Source of the DNA: Fimbriimonadales bacterium
GTDB lineage: Bacteria > Armatimonadota > Fimbriimonadia > Fimbriimonadales > ATM1
Assembly: GCA_026129745.1 (NCBI GenBank)
Contig: JAHCHL010000004.1
Coordinates: 117,845-181,844, forward strand
DNA: 64,000 nt
Direction: 5' to 3'
Within the stretch, counting starts at the first letter, position 1. Each line of letters opens with the position of its first letter. A program made the position numbers and the translations under genes. The notes below the pieces were generated by a model. That model saw nothing but the letters and a program-made list of their open reading frames with translations. It did no database searches and was not told where the DNA came from. This document shows positions 56,857 to 64,000 of this stretch, piece after piece.

Positions 56857-58524
56857 ATGCGACCACTACTTTATCTGACGTTTCGCACGATCATAAACTC
56901 GTTTCGGCGTGCGTTCCAATCGCCGACTCGCGTGATCGGCGCGGCGATGATCATCGGTTGGTGGTTCATGGTGTTCGCAGGAAACTTATTCGAAAGACGA
57001 ACAACCGAACTTCCGGCAGACCTTCCTGTGCTTGAACTCCCAGGTGTCGAGATGGTGTTCTCGATCTTCATGTCCATCTTTGCGCTCGTTTTTGTGTTTA
57101 GGGCGCTGGCAGTTTTTAGGCCACCTGGCAATTATAAGGCAGCAGATTCCGACGTGATGTTTCCAGTGCCGTTATCACCGAGACTCGTGATGCTCCATCG
57201 ATTCGTCATCGACTACCTCGTTACACTGTTTGTGCCCCTGGTTATCTTAATCTTTGGCGGAAGAAGAAGTGCAGACGGCATTGCATTCTTGTTTGCAAAC
57301 CTGCCCGATCCCGAAAGGGCGCCGCTTGTAGGAAAGACCATGATCGCTGCATTTCTGCTCGTGTCTCTGTTCGGAGTCGCGCTGAGCTTTGCAGTTGGAA
57401 TGTACATAAACCGCGACTCGAATGGCGCGAGGTTTGCCAGAAAGTTAACAATTGGATTGATCTGTGCATTCGGTGTTGGATTCATTGTTCTAATCGTCGC
57501 TTCCGTTATGCGCCAAGACTCGATCAGCTTTCTCATAGAAACTGCAAATTCGACACTATTTCGAGTCGTCGCGTTTCCGGCAGCCGCAGGAGCAGACTTC
57601 GCTCTGATGCCAATCTACGATCGATGGAGTCAAGGATTGCTGGGCGGCGCATTTCTGTTGGTTGGTTCGGGAGCATTGCTCGTTGTCGCCCTCAAGCAAG
57701 CTGACCATCTTTACGATATGGCGGCAAGACACACTGCCGCCAACCTCGGCAAGCAGGAAGTGCAAAAGTCTGGCGATTTCGGACTTGCACTGATCCATCT
57801 CGCGCGCGAAGGAAAGTTGAAACCTCGCAAGATCGGTTTCTTTTCGAGGCTCAATTTGCGAGGCCAGTGGGCCATCATCTGGCGCGAACTGCAGTTTTCA
57901 TTGAGAACGCAACTCGCTCTATTGATCCTGTTCGCAGTAATGGCTTGCGGAGCGCCTCTATTGGTTCTCTTCGACGAATCCGACAGACTCGTCCTCGCAA
58001 TTCTTCCGCTGCAAGCTCTGATGGTTGGTTCCTTTGCACTTGGATTCGGCCAAGCAGGCTTTCTCGAAATGCTAAGGCGAGTCGATGTCCAAAAGCCGCT
58101 TCCCTTTTCGCCATTCCAGATCTGCTCGATGGAAGTCCTGGCAAGCTCCATGGCGCCGATTGCGATTTCTCTTCTTGCGTCGCTAACGCTCTTGATTGCA
58201 AAGCCCGCCGCATACGATTTGGCGCTTGCCGGCGCAATCGGACTTCCGGGGGTCGCCCTTACGGTCGTAGCAGTACAGCTCGTTGTGCTGCTCATGTTTC
58301 CTGACATGGATGATCCGACGCAAAGAAGCTTCAGGGCATTAGTTCAGATGCTGGGCTCGATGCTTGCGCTAACCCCGGCACTCATCGCCGCAGTGTCGTT
58401 GCTGGCATTGAAGGTCTGGCCACCGATTGTCGCCACATTCACACTCATTGCGAATCTTGTTGTCACATACCTTTTGGCACGGGCATCGGAGGCACTTTAT
58501 GTTCGATACAACCCGGCCGACTGA
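56857..58524 (+). CDS. Putative ABC exporter permease (ABC_export family)
   Basis: 555-residue membrane protein with about twelve predicted helices, e.g. VIGAAMIIGWWFMVFAG, VFSIFMSIFALVFVFRALAV and LILFAVMACGAPLLVLFDE. The layout, with DVMFPVPLSPRLVMLHRFVI after the first helix pair, matches the putative ABC exporter family rather than classical ABC-2 permeases. It pairs with the preceding ATPase. Substrate unknown; it ends the plus-strand block, followed by a 489-base gap. Confidence 0.82.
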   Translation: MRPLLYLTFRTIINSFRRAFQSPTRVIGAAMIIGWWFMVFAGNLFERRTTELPADLPVLELPGVEMVFSIFMSIFALVFVFRALAVFRPPGNYKAADSDVMFPVPLSPRLVMLHRFVIDYLVTLFVPLVILIFGGRRSADGIAFLFANLPDPERAPLVGKTMIAAFLLVSLFGVALSFAVGMYINRDSNGARFARKLTIGLICAFGVGFIVLIVASVMRQDSISFLIETANSTLFRVVAFPAAAGADFALMPIYDRWSQGLLGGAFLLVGSGALLVVALKQADHLYDMAARHTAANLGKQEVQKSGDFGLALIHLAREGKLKPRKIGFFSRLNLRGQWAIIWRELQFSLRTQLALLILFAVMACGAPLLVLFDESDRLVLAILPLQALMVGSFALGFGQAGFLEMLRRVDVQKPLPFSPFQICSMEVLASSMAPIAISLLASLTLLIAKPAAYDLALAGAIGLPGVALTVVAVQLVVLLMFPDMDDPTQRSFRALVQMLGSMLALTPALIAAVSLLALKVWPPIVATFTLIANLVVTYLLARASEALYVRYNPAD

Positions 58525-59013
58525 GGTGCTTTTAACTTAGTGATTTCCGCCGCACGCTCAGATTGTGTGGAAAACTCGTGAATAAGCCGTGGAAACTTCT
58601 TTATGCTCGCAAATACCTTGATTTTCTCCAGTTTTCTTGCACATTTGCCGGCAATGTAGTGTATAACATCATTCAGAGGCTTCTGCCGGACCAACGAAGG
58701 CTCGCAAGAGTCGGAATCACGTCGAAGCCGCAGACTTGGGCAACCGAGTCAGCACGCGATGACCGATTCTCCGACGCAAGTCGGATCGAAGCCAAAGAAG
58801 CGAGTTCGCTCGATTTCGAAGGCAGCCGGCGGCAGTCTCTAATAGAGGCCTTTGCCTGGGACGTTGCTCGAAAGAGCCAAGCATCTCTCGTCAAAGCCGC
58901 AAGCACCCGAGGCAACTCGGAGGTTCGCGTTGAGAGATTCTTGTCGGTTCATCCGAAGCGAACGAATCTTGGAAATGTTTCGGCAAATCTAAGATCCGTC
59001 CGGGTAGAGGCCT
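58525..59013. other. 489-base stretch without a confident gene
   Basis: The first half (58540-58680) is AT-rich. It holds two 8-of-9 matches to the DnaA box (TGTGGAAAA at 58566, CGTGAATAA at 58577) and a promoter-like pair TTGCAC (58637-58642) and TATAAC (58662-58667), 19 bases apart. A plus-strand frame is open from 58563 to 59090 but overlaps the rarA 3' end and has no start after the promoter. A 27-codon ATG frame begins at 58759. I see no tRNA. Confidence 0.5.
58637..58667 (+). promoter_or_regulatory. Promoter-like -35/-10 pair in the 58.5 kb gap
   Basis: TTGCAC and TATAAC with a 19-base spacer. Nothing identified lies directly downstream on the plus strand, so it could serve a non-coding RNA or be fortuitous. 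Confidence 0.3.
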
Positions 59014-59017
59014 CTAC
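59004..59017. repeat. 14-base perfect palindrome over the rarA stop
   Basis: GTAGAGGCCTCTAC overlaps the rarA TAG. No T-run follows on either strand, so it is not a standard intrinsic terminator, but it could cap transcripts or mark a site. Confidence 0.35.
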
Positions 59018-60297
59018 TTATTGCTATTGGGCGCATCGCTGCGGAGCATTTCCAAGAAGGCAGCAAGCTTCGTCTCGTAGCCGCGCGTGACCGGAACGTA
59101 ATAGGGCAACGACAGGCCGTGGCCTTGAGCAAGATACTCTTGCTCAACCCAACCGCCGAAGTCATGCGGATACTTGTAGGTGCCTTCATCGAGATCGACA
59201 TCGTGCCGCTTCGTATTTGGATCGCGCAGACGGTCAGGCACCTTAGGAGAAGGAACTCGATCGAGGTCAGAAAGCGCCTTGTCGATCGCCACATATGCGC
59301 TGTTCGACTTGGGGGACGCGGCCAAAAACAGCGTCGCTTGCGCGAGAATGATCCGGGATTCCGGCATCCCGATGCGCTCAACGGCATGGAAGGCTGACGT
59401 CGCAATCAACAACCCCATCGGCGCAGCATTGCCAATGTCCTCGCTTGCCAATATCACCAGCCTCCGCGCAATGAACCGTGGATCCTCCCCAGCGCGCAGC
59501 ATTCGGGCTAAATAGTGCAGCGCTGCGTCCGGGTCGCTCCCGCGAACCGATTTGATGAACGCCGAAATGACGTCGTTGTGTTGATCGCCCTTCTGGTCGT
59601 AGCGCACCAAAGGCCGATTCATCGCTTGCGACACGTGCTCCGGTTCGATTCGGGCCGACGGATGGGCAAGCTGAGTAGCAAACTCGATGGCGTTCAGCGC
59701 GACACGTGCGTCCCCGTTTGCAAATCGAACGAGCATCTGCATCGCTTCTGGATCAACCTCCACGCCTGCCGAGCGAGCACCACGATGGGCAATGGACTCG
59801 ACGTCCGCATCTCCGAGCGGCTTCAAGACTAAAACGCGGCATCGGGACAACAGCGGAGTTGCCAAACTGAATGTCGGATTTTCCGTCGTCGCCCCGACAA
59901 GCGTCAACGAGCCATCCTCAACGAAACCCAATAGAAAATCCTGCTGTGTCCTCGTGAAGTGGTGGATCTCATCCAAAAACAGAATCGTCGGCTTCGCTCG
60001 ATGCTTCGCTTCGCCCGCGACCTTCTTGATCTCGGCAACCCCAGTTGTGACAGCGCTCCGAGTTTCGAAATGAGCGTCGGCATGATCGGCGATGAGACGG
60101 GCGAGCGTCGTCTTCCCACATCCGGCAGGTCCCCACAGAATCACAGAACCCAACGCCCCGCGCTCGAGAGCTTGGCGAACCTGCGAGCGTTCTCCCATCA
60201 AGTGCTCCTGCCCGACGAACTCAGACAGCATTTTCGGTCTCAGCCGTGCAGCAAGAGGAGCCCGGTCAGATTGAGCGTCACCGTCGAACAGGTCCAT
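59014..60297 (-). CDS. rarA: Replication-associated recombination protein A (RarA/MgsA), AAA+ ATPase
   Basis: AAA+ protein of stalled replication forks, 427 residues. PLAARLRPKMLSEFVGQEHL opens the domain; Walker A ILWGPAGCGKTTLARLIADH, Walker B ILFLDEIHHFTRTQQD, sensor LVGATTENPTFSLATPLLSR. The C-terminal part has RGSDPDAALHYLARMLRAGE, VILASEDIGNAAPM and LPYYVPVTRGYE, the standard RarA tail. ATG at 60297 lies 6 bases behind TAGACT. Divergent from the beta-propeller gene. Confidence 0.96.
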   Translation of the reverse strand: MDLFDGDAQSDRAPLAARLRPKMLSEFVGQEHLMGERSQVRQALERGALGSVILWGPAGCGKTTLARLIADHADAHFETRSAVTTGVAEIKKVAGEAKHRAKPTILFLDEIHHFTRTQQDFLLGFVEDGSLTLVGATTENPTFSLATPLLSRCRVLVLKPLGDADVESIAHRGARSAGVEVDPEAMQMLVRFANGDARVALNAIEFATQLAHPSARIEPEHVSQAMNRPLVRYDQKGDQHNDVISAFIKSVRGSDPDAALHYLARMLRAGEDPRFIARRLVILASEDIGNAAPMGLLIATSAFHAVERIGMPESRIILAQATLFLAASPKSNSAYVAIDKALSDLDRVPSPKVPDRLRDPNTKRHDVDLDEGTYKYPHDFGGWVEQEYLAQGHGLSLPYYVPVTRGYETKLAAFLEMLRSDAPNSNK

Positions 60298-60303
60298 GCC
60301 AAG

Positions 60304-60309
60304 AGTCTA
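60304..60309 (-). promoter_or_regulatory. Leaderless-type -10 box (TAGACT) of rarA
   Basis: TAGACT on the minus strand, 6 bases before the rarA ATG. The intervening CTTGGC contains no Shine-Dalgarno sequence. Confidence 0.45.
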
Positions 60310-60359
60310 CCGGTGGCGCAATTCGGTCGCGGGTAACGTATGCAACTCGAAGGCAAAGC

Positions 60360-61640
60360 ATGCAAAGAAAACGTTTGATCGGGTTTTTCATTCTCGCCAT
60401 AGTTGGGATTGGTGTGGTCTCGATGATCGTCTGGATGACGAATCGCCCCATCGGACGACTTTGGGTTATCGTGCCGCCGGCGAGAACAGCCGACATGATC
60501 GTTGCCCTGAGAGAAGGCGAGGACGGCTCTTCAAGAATAGTTTCGATCTCAACTGACGGAACGATCCGAGAACCAAGCGGCGGAGCCGAAATCGACGATC
60601 GCGAGTTCGTGTGGGACGCAAAGGGAGACCGTGTGATTTTCGTCAGCAACCGCGCACCGGACGGCTCTTATCAGCTGTTCGACTGGATCCCAGATCGCGA
60701 CAACAATCCATTCCAGCTCACGCTCGCCGGCGCATCGCGCAGCAACCCTTGGTTTGTGCACAACGGAAACTCGATTTTGTTCGCAAGCAGAGGAGCGATC
60801 CTGCGAATCGACTACCAAACTCTCAAAACGTCTTTCGTTTATCCGCCAAAAGAAGAACCCGGACAGCACGGCGCAGATGCTGAGGAAGGGGGACAGGCCA
60901 GCGCGACTGATCACGGCCACAGACATGATGAGATGACTCATCTGATGGAACAGAAATGGCAAGAAGTCAGCGCAAGCCTGAATGGAGACGCATTCGACAA
61001 AGGATTCGTGACCCCGAACGGAAGCATCTTCGTTGGCATCTACTCGACCCAGCGCGGACGTGTTCTTGTGTTGCAGGAACTGAATCCAGCGGATGCGGCG
61101 AGCGCAGAGCCGAGAGTTCCATTCATGGCCGGCGAAATCGAAGTCGCAATGCACCCCACGAAGTCGATGGTAGTCGTTGCAGTTAGAGATTGGCGATACA
61201 TCAATCCAGCGGCCGCGCCAGAAGAGTTTAGAAACCCCGATGGCACCATACGAAGGCCATACGTGAACGCTTTGTATCTAATCGACTTCGATGCTCAAAC
61301 GCCCATAACGACAATGTTTCAATCCAATGATGGTTCGCAAGCTCTGATGTATCCGGCAATATCGCCGAACGGCGAGGAGCTCGTTGTATCTGTCCTTACG
61401 GTTCAAGATGGCAGCTTGAAACCCAATTCACTCGTCGTTGTTCCGATTGAAGGTGGAAACATGAGCCGAGTCGTCAACGGCGAAGCGACCGAACCGAGTT
61501 GGTCCGCGAACGGCGACAAGCTCGCATTCATTCGTGGCGGAGACGTCTATACCGTGCGCAGAGATGGAACGGAGTTGAAAAACCTGACTCAAGGAAAGGG
61601 CTTCTTTAGCAGTCCGAAGTTCAGTCCAAAGAAAGGCTAA
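60360..61640 (+). CDS. TolB-like beta-propeller protein with N-terminal membrane anchor
   Basis: About 426 residues. The N-terminal helix LIGFFILAIVGIGVVSMIVW anchors a periplasmic domain of PD40/TolB-type repeats, e.g. DREFVWDAKGDRVIFVSNRA, NPWFVHNGNSILFASRG, MYPAISPNGEELVVSVL and EPSWSANGDKLAFIRGGDVY. A His/Asp/Glu-rich loop (TDHGHRHDEMTHLMEQ) could bind metal. ATG at 60360 is preferred to the longer frame at 60246, which runs into rarA. Neighbours give no pathway; no pal or tolQRA is nearby. Its TAA overlaps the stop of the Fic-like gene (CTAA). Confidence 0.75.
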   Translation: MQRKRLIGFFILAIVGIGVVSMIVWMTNRPIGRLWVIVPPARTADMIVALREGEDGSSRIVSISTDGTIREPSGGAEIDDREFVWDAKGDRVIFVSNRAPDGSYQLFDWIPDRDNNPFQLTLAGASRSNPWFVHNGNSILFASRGAILRIDYQTLKTSFVYPPKEEPGQHGADAEEGGQASATDHGHRHDEMTHLMEQKWQEVSASLNGDAFDKGFVTPNGSIFVGIYSTQRGRVLVLQELNPADAASAEPRVPFMAGEIEVAMHPTKSMVVVAVRDWRYINPAAAPEEFRNPDGTIRRPYVNALYLIDFDAQTPITTMFQSNDGSQALMYPAISPNGEELVVSVLTVQDGSLKPNSLVVVPIEGGNMSRVVNGEATEPSWSANGDKLAFIRGGDVYTVRRDGTELKNLTQGKGFFSSPKFSPKKG

Positions 61641-62104
61641 TCCCGCAAGTTCTCGATGGTATCTGCATAAGTTTCGAGCAACTCTTTCACAATCGTTCGA
61701 ATCGGCGGATTCATATCGATTGGCCTTTCTGAACGCTTCGCAATCTTTGCGATGGCGTCCTTCCCCGAAACCTTCCTGTCAGCGATTTCCATCACCCACG
61801 ATTTCGCATTCTCGGGGTCAAGCTCAATCTCGTATCCATTGATGCGAAGAAACGCCAACGCCGAAATAAAAGCAGTCGCCCGGTTGCCCGATGCAAACGG
61901 ACGCAATCGAATGAATCCCTGAATAAACTGTCCCGCCTGAAGCAACACATTTTCGCTCTGCCCGTACCCGTATTGAAAGTTCGTGCCCTCCTCCAACTGC
62001 GCATACTTGAACGGTAAGGACTCTTTTGTGACCTCCTGATTGATCCAGAGGACGTCTTGAACGGTTAGATAGTGGACCATCTTCTTCGAAACTTCGATTG
62101 TCAT
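61637..62104 (-). CDS. Degenerate Fic/Doc-fold protein
   Basis: About 155 residues with the death-on-curing/Fic fold: YLTVQDVLWINQEVTKE at the start and IRLRPFASGNRATAFISALA followed by FLRINGYEIEL. The Fic motif HPFxxGNKRTA here reads RPFASGNRATA: the catalytic His is Arg (codon CGT, one transition from CAT) and the phosphate-binding Arg is Ala. AMPylation or phosphorylation by the normal mechanism is therefore unlikely. The frame extends to an ATG at 62137, but TAGAAT (62136-62141) overlaps that codon, so ATG 62104 is preferred. No Phd-type antitoxin gene is next to it. Confidence 0.75.
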   Translation of the reverse strand: MTIEVSKKMVHYLTVQDVLWINQEVTKESLPFKYAQLEEGTNFQYGYGQSENVLLQAGQFIQGFIRLRPFASGNRATAFISALAFLRINGYEIELDPENAKSWVMEIADRKVSGKDAIAKIAKRSERPIDMNPPIRTIVKELLETYADTIENLRD

Positions 62105-62162
62105 GCTGCAAGCGGCCTCATCCGGTCGCCAGGCCATTCTACCTTCCGGCCCAAATTGCGAC

Positions 62163-63389
62163 TTATAGCCGAATGTTCTCTAAAAGCGCGGCTAACTCCG
62201 AAGCGGCGACGACACGCGACTTTGAAAACTCGATCCGCTCGAGCCGCCGCTCTGCCTCGCCTGCGGTGAAGTCCCACTCTCCAATGGGCCTCGCAATAAT
62301 CCACGCCGCCATTCCCCTCGCAGCAAGATCTTCCAATAAAGCGATGTTCTCCATGTTTCCCATTCCATAAGGCGATGGACACACAACGACCGCTTCCGCA
62401 TCAAGCGCAAGGCGCAGTGCTTCCTCTCTTTGTTGCGATGTGAACTTCGAAAACGGCGGAGCCGCAACAAAAGGCACTCCCAAACGCATCGCAGCCTCGT
62501 AGTCGGAATCCGAAACGTGCGTAATGCCGAGCGAAAGCTTGTGCCCGATCTGCCAAAGCTCGGTCAGTATGGGTGCTGCGCTGCCCCCCCCTCCTACCAA
62601 ATGAATTCTCCGAGGAAACTGTGTCTTCGCTCTTTCAGGAACCAATTCAGGAACGACGACAATTCTTCCGGTTCGCTCGTCGCGCACTCTCTCAAACGAC
62701 GCTCCATAAACCCGCTCAATCTCTCCGGAGCACAAAACCTCTTCGACCGGACCGTCTGCCACGATCCGGCCTGAATACAGGAGCACCGCGCGGTCCGCGA
62801 AACCAGATGCGAGATTCAAATCATGCAGCGCCGCCGCTACCCCCCTGCCTTCATGCGACAATCTTCGCAATAATGATAATGTCGCGATCTGGAAGCCAAC
62901 GTCCATGTGAGCGGTCGGCTCGTCGAGAAGAATCACAGGTGTCTCTTGTGCGAGCGCTCGCGCAACCAACACGCGTTGCCTCTCACCACCTGATAGCGTC
63001 GAGAATAGCCGATCGGCAAGCTCGGACAGAGTCGTCGCTTCCATTGCATTTTCGACGGCTTCTCCAAAGGAATCTCCCGCAGCGAATCGGCCCATCTCCA
63101 CAATCTCTCGAACCGTGAAGTCGAACACTGGCTCCTCAAACTGCGGCACAACAGCAATCCTCCTCGCGGATTCACGCGCGGTCAGATTGTAAAGATCGAC
63201 TCCGTCGAATTGAACCTGGCCCGATTCCGGACGAAGCGTCCTCGAAAGGCTTCGGATCAGCGTTGACTTCCCAGAGCCATTCGGACCGAGAATCGCAACG
63301 AGCTGTCCCGGTTCGACGCGAAAGCCGACTTCCTTCAAAACCGGCTCCCCGCCATACCCTGCGGTCACGTCGATCGCTCTCAATAGCAC
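62163..63389 (-). CDS. FecE/BtuD-type ABC ATPase with an extra C-terminal domain
   Basis: 408 residues. Residues 1-255 form an ABC ATPase of the iron-siderophore/cobalamin class: Walker A ILGPNGSGKSTLIRSLS, Q-loop VVPQFEE, signature LSGGERQRVLVARALAQ, Walker B VILLDEPTAHMD, H-loop AALHDLN. Residues about 265-408 form a second domain beginning RRIHLVGGGGSAAPILTELW and containing VVVCPSPYGMGNMENIALL, with a Gly-rich Rossmann-like opening. I recall a similar tail in some corrinoid/iron ABC ATPases but know of no function. No permease or binding protein is adjacent. GTG start at 63389, 6 bases behind CATAAT. Confidence 0.85.
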   Translation of the reverse strand: MLLRAIDVTAGYGGEPVLKEVGFRVEPGQLVAILGPNGSGKSTLIRSLSRTLRPESGQVQFDGVDLYNLTARESARRIAVVPQFEEPVFDFTVREIVEMGRFAAGDSFGEAVENAMEATTLSELADRLFSTLSGGERQRVLVARALAQETPVILLDEPTAHMDVGFQIATLSLLRRLSHEGRGVAAALHDLNLASGFADRAVLLYSGRIVADGPVEEVLCSGEIERVYGASFERVRDERTGRIVVVPELVPERAKTQFPRRIHLVGGGGSAAPILTELWQIGHKLSLGITHVSDSDYEAAMRLGVPFVAAPPFSKFTSQQREEALRLALDAEAVVVCPSPYGMGNMENIALLEDLAARGMAAWIIARPIGEWDFTAGEAERRLERIEFSKSRVVAASELAALLENIRL

Positions 63390-63689
63390 AGCGCGATTAT
63401 GCTCGGGTCAAAAGGACTCAGTATAGAAGTGGCCTCGCTTTCGCAAGTCTTGCTCCCTAAATTGGAAGTGATTTGCAATAGCCCGGTTCCAAAGGTGATG
63501 GGAAAGGCGGATGTGGGTTGCTTGTGGAAAACGGAGCGAATTGTTATCTGCCAATCAATCTTAACATCCAGATAGTGCTCGGTGATTGCTCCATGGATTC
63601 TGACTTTGCTCGGGGATCACTACAGCCACCCGACGATCATTCCTGCGCACGGATGGGAGTGGAAACACATCGAAAGAAATCCGAGTTGA
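63390..63689. other. 300-base intergenic stretch
   Basis: Apart from the CATAAT box at its left end, I see no gene, terminator or RNA. A 10-mer TGTGGAAAAC (63523-63532) also occurs in the gap at 58566-58575. The longest ATG frame (from about 63593) is about 35 codons and looks random. Confidence 0.5.
63396..63401 (-). promoter_or_regulatory. Leaderless-type -10 box (CATAAT) of the ABC ATPase fusion
   Basis: CATAAT on the minus strand (one mismatch to TATAAT), 6 bases before the GTG at 63389. Confidence 0.4.
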
Positions 63690-64000
63690 CTAGCTGACCG
63701 GCCAATTTGCCAATACGGCAGTTGTTCCGAGGGTTGCTATCGTGGCGAAAAGCCACATTCGTAGAAACAAACGTGGAGCGCAACTCGCGCAATACGAAGC
63801 TACGACGAGCGCGCCGCTTATCGCAATCGGCAGAGGGGGGAGCGGCCTGCCCAGTGGCCATAGCAACAAAACGCTAATGCTGTAAAACAGAGACCAAACT
63901 ATCATGTGAAGAACAAATTTCGATAAGTTTTTCCTAATCTTTTTGTGGTGATGCGCGAACATCTTAAGCCCAGCGATCATGAAAACGACCCAAGCTACAG
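63690..64000 (-). CDS. Multi-pass membrane protein, 5' end outside window
   Basis: The frame is open to the right edge, so the start lies beyond 64000; the ATG at 63980 falls inside a hydrophobic segment (VAWVVFMIAGLKMFAHHHKK) and is unlikely to be the real start. At least 103 residues are visible with about four helices, including FVLHMIVWSLFYSISVLLLW, IAISGALVVASYCASC and LWLFATIATLGTTAVLANW-like sequence (here MWLFATIATLGTTAVLANW). A HHHKKIRKN loop separates the first two. No family recognised. Confidence 0.6.
   Translation of the reverse strand, partial: VAWVVFMIAGLKMFAHHHKKIRKNLSKFVLHMIVWSLFYSISVLLLWPLGRPLPPLPIAISGALVVASYCASCAPRLFLRMWLFATIATLGTTAVLANWPVS

Noticed and set aside
58560..58600. 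Replication origin
   Set aside because: Only two imperfect DnaA-like boxes, and no dnaA, dnaN, gyrB or rpmH next to it.
59004..59017. Palindrome as rarA terminator
   Set aside because: No T-run follows it on the minus strand; listed only as a palindrome.
58563..59090. 175-codon plus-strand frame in the 58.5 kb gap as a gene
   Set aside because: TTG start without a ribosome site, 77-base overlap with the rarA 3' end, no recognisable domain, and no start codon after the promoter-like pair. Kept only as part of the gap note.
62105..62137. ATG 62137 as start of the Fic-like gene
   Set aside because: A TAGAAT box overlaps this codon, and conserved sequence begins only at MTIEVSKKMVHYLTVQDV from 62104; not excluded.

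Overview
The window is a gene-dense stretch of a bacterial chromosome. I read it as belonging to a diderm, aerobically respiring organism with lipid A, most likely Armatimonadota (Fimbriimonas-like). That placement is an inference from gene content and gene style: an alternative complex III next to an A2-type caa3 oxidase, a compact lpx cluster beside tamB/bamA/skp, and many start codons lying just behind a lone -10 box. No rRNA, tRNA, CRISPR array, insertion sequence or prophage was seen. Only two gaps reach 300 bases.

Layout. 1-8083 (+): respiratory operon, from the end of actC through actD, actE, actF, a small membrane protein and SCO1 to coxB (with fused cytochrome c), coxA, coxC and coxD. 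8106-10665 (+): a flavoprotein and a rhamnulokinase-like sugar kinase. 10662-13967 (-): queE, queC, a PhoPQ-related alpha/beta hydrolase and a LON-domain protein. 14106-17130 (+): an orphan sensor histidine kinase and serS. 17127-18454 (-): acyl-CoA thioesterase and tpiA. 18505-21524 (+): eno, pyk and an FtsB/DivIC-like protein. 21521-27636 (-): mutL, ruvC, a FadN-type fusion, etfB and etfA. 27721-27987 (+): rpmB. 28033-29112 (-): an unusual acyl-CoA dehydrogenase homologue. 29175-31965 (+): an unknown lipoprotein with ruvA and ruvB. 31955-33983 (-): a divergent aroE, a YchF-type GTPase and a previously uncalled 52-residue membrane protein. 34028-48744 (+): lipA, then an envelope block of tamB, an ECF sigma factor, bamA, skp, a lipoprotein, lpxD, lpxC, fabZ, lpxA, lpxB and dxr. 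48746-51295 (-): polA. 51332-58524 (+): DUF4965 protein, upp, an acyltransferase, a Gfo/Idh/MocA oxidoreductase and an ABC exporter pair. 59014-60297 (-): rarA. 60360-61640 (+): a TolB-like beta-propeller. 61637-64000 (-): a degenerate Fic/Doc protein, an ABC ATPase with an extra C-terminal domain, and a membrane protein cut by the window edge.

How the genes work together. The first block passes electrons from quinol through ACIII to a caa3 oxidase, with SCO1 delivering copper. ETF and the FadN-like enzyme form part of beta-oxidation. RuvA, RuvB, RuvC, MutL, PolA and RarA cover recombination and repair. The 34-49 kb block builds the outer membrane: TamB and BamA for lipid and protein insertion, Skp as chaperone, and LpxD/C/A/B for lipid A, with FabZ feeding acyl chains.

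Most notable signals: a recurrent -10-only, apparently leaderless promoter architecture; an apparent ATT start codon for tamB behind a perfect AGGAGG; the 52-residue membrane protein coupled to ychF; an AroE homologue with several substituted substrate-binding residues; a Fic-fold protein lacking the catalytic His and Arg; and four convergent gene pairs that overlap through their stop codons.
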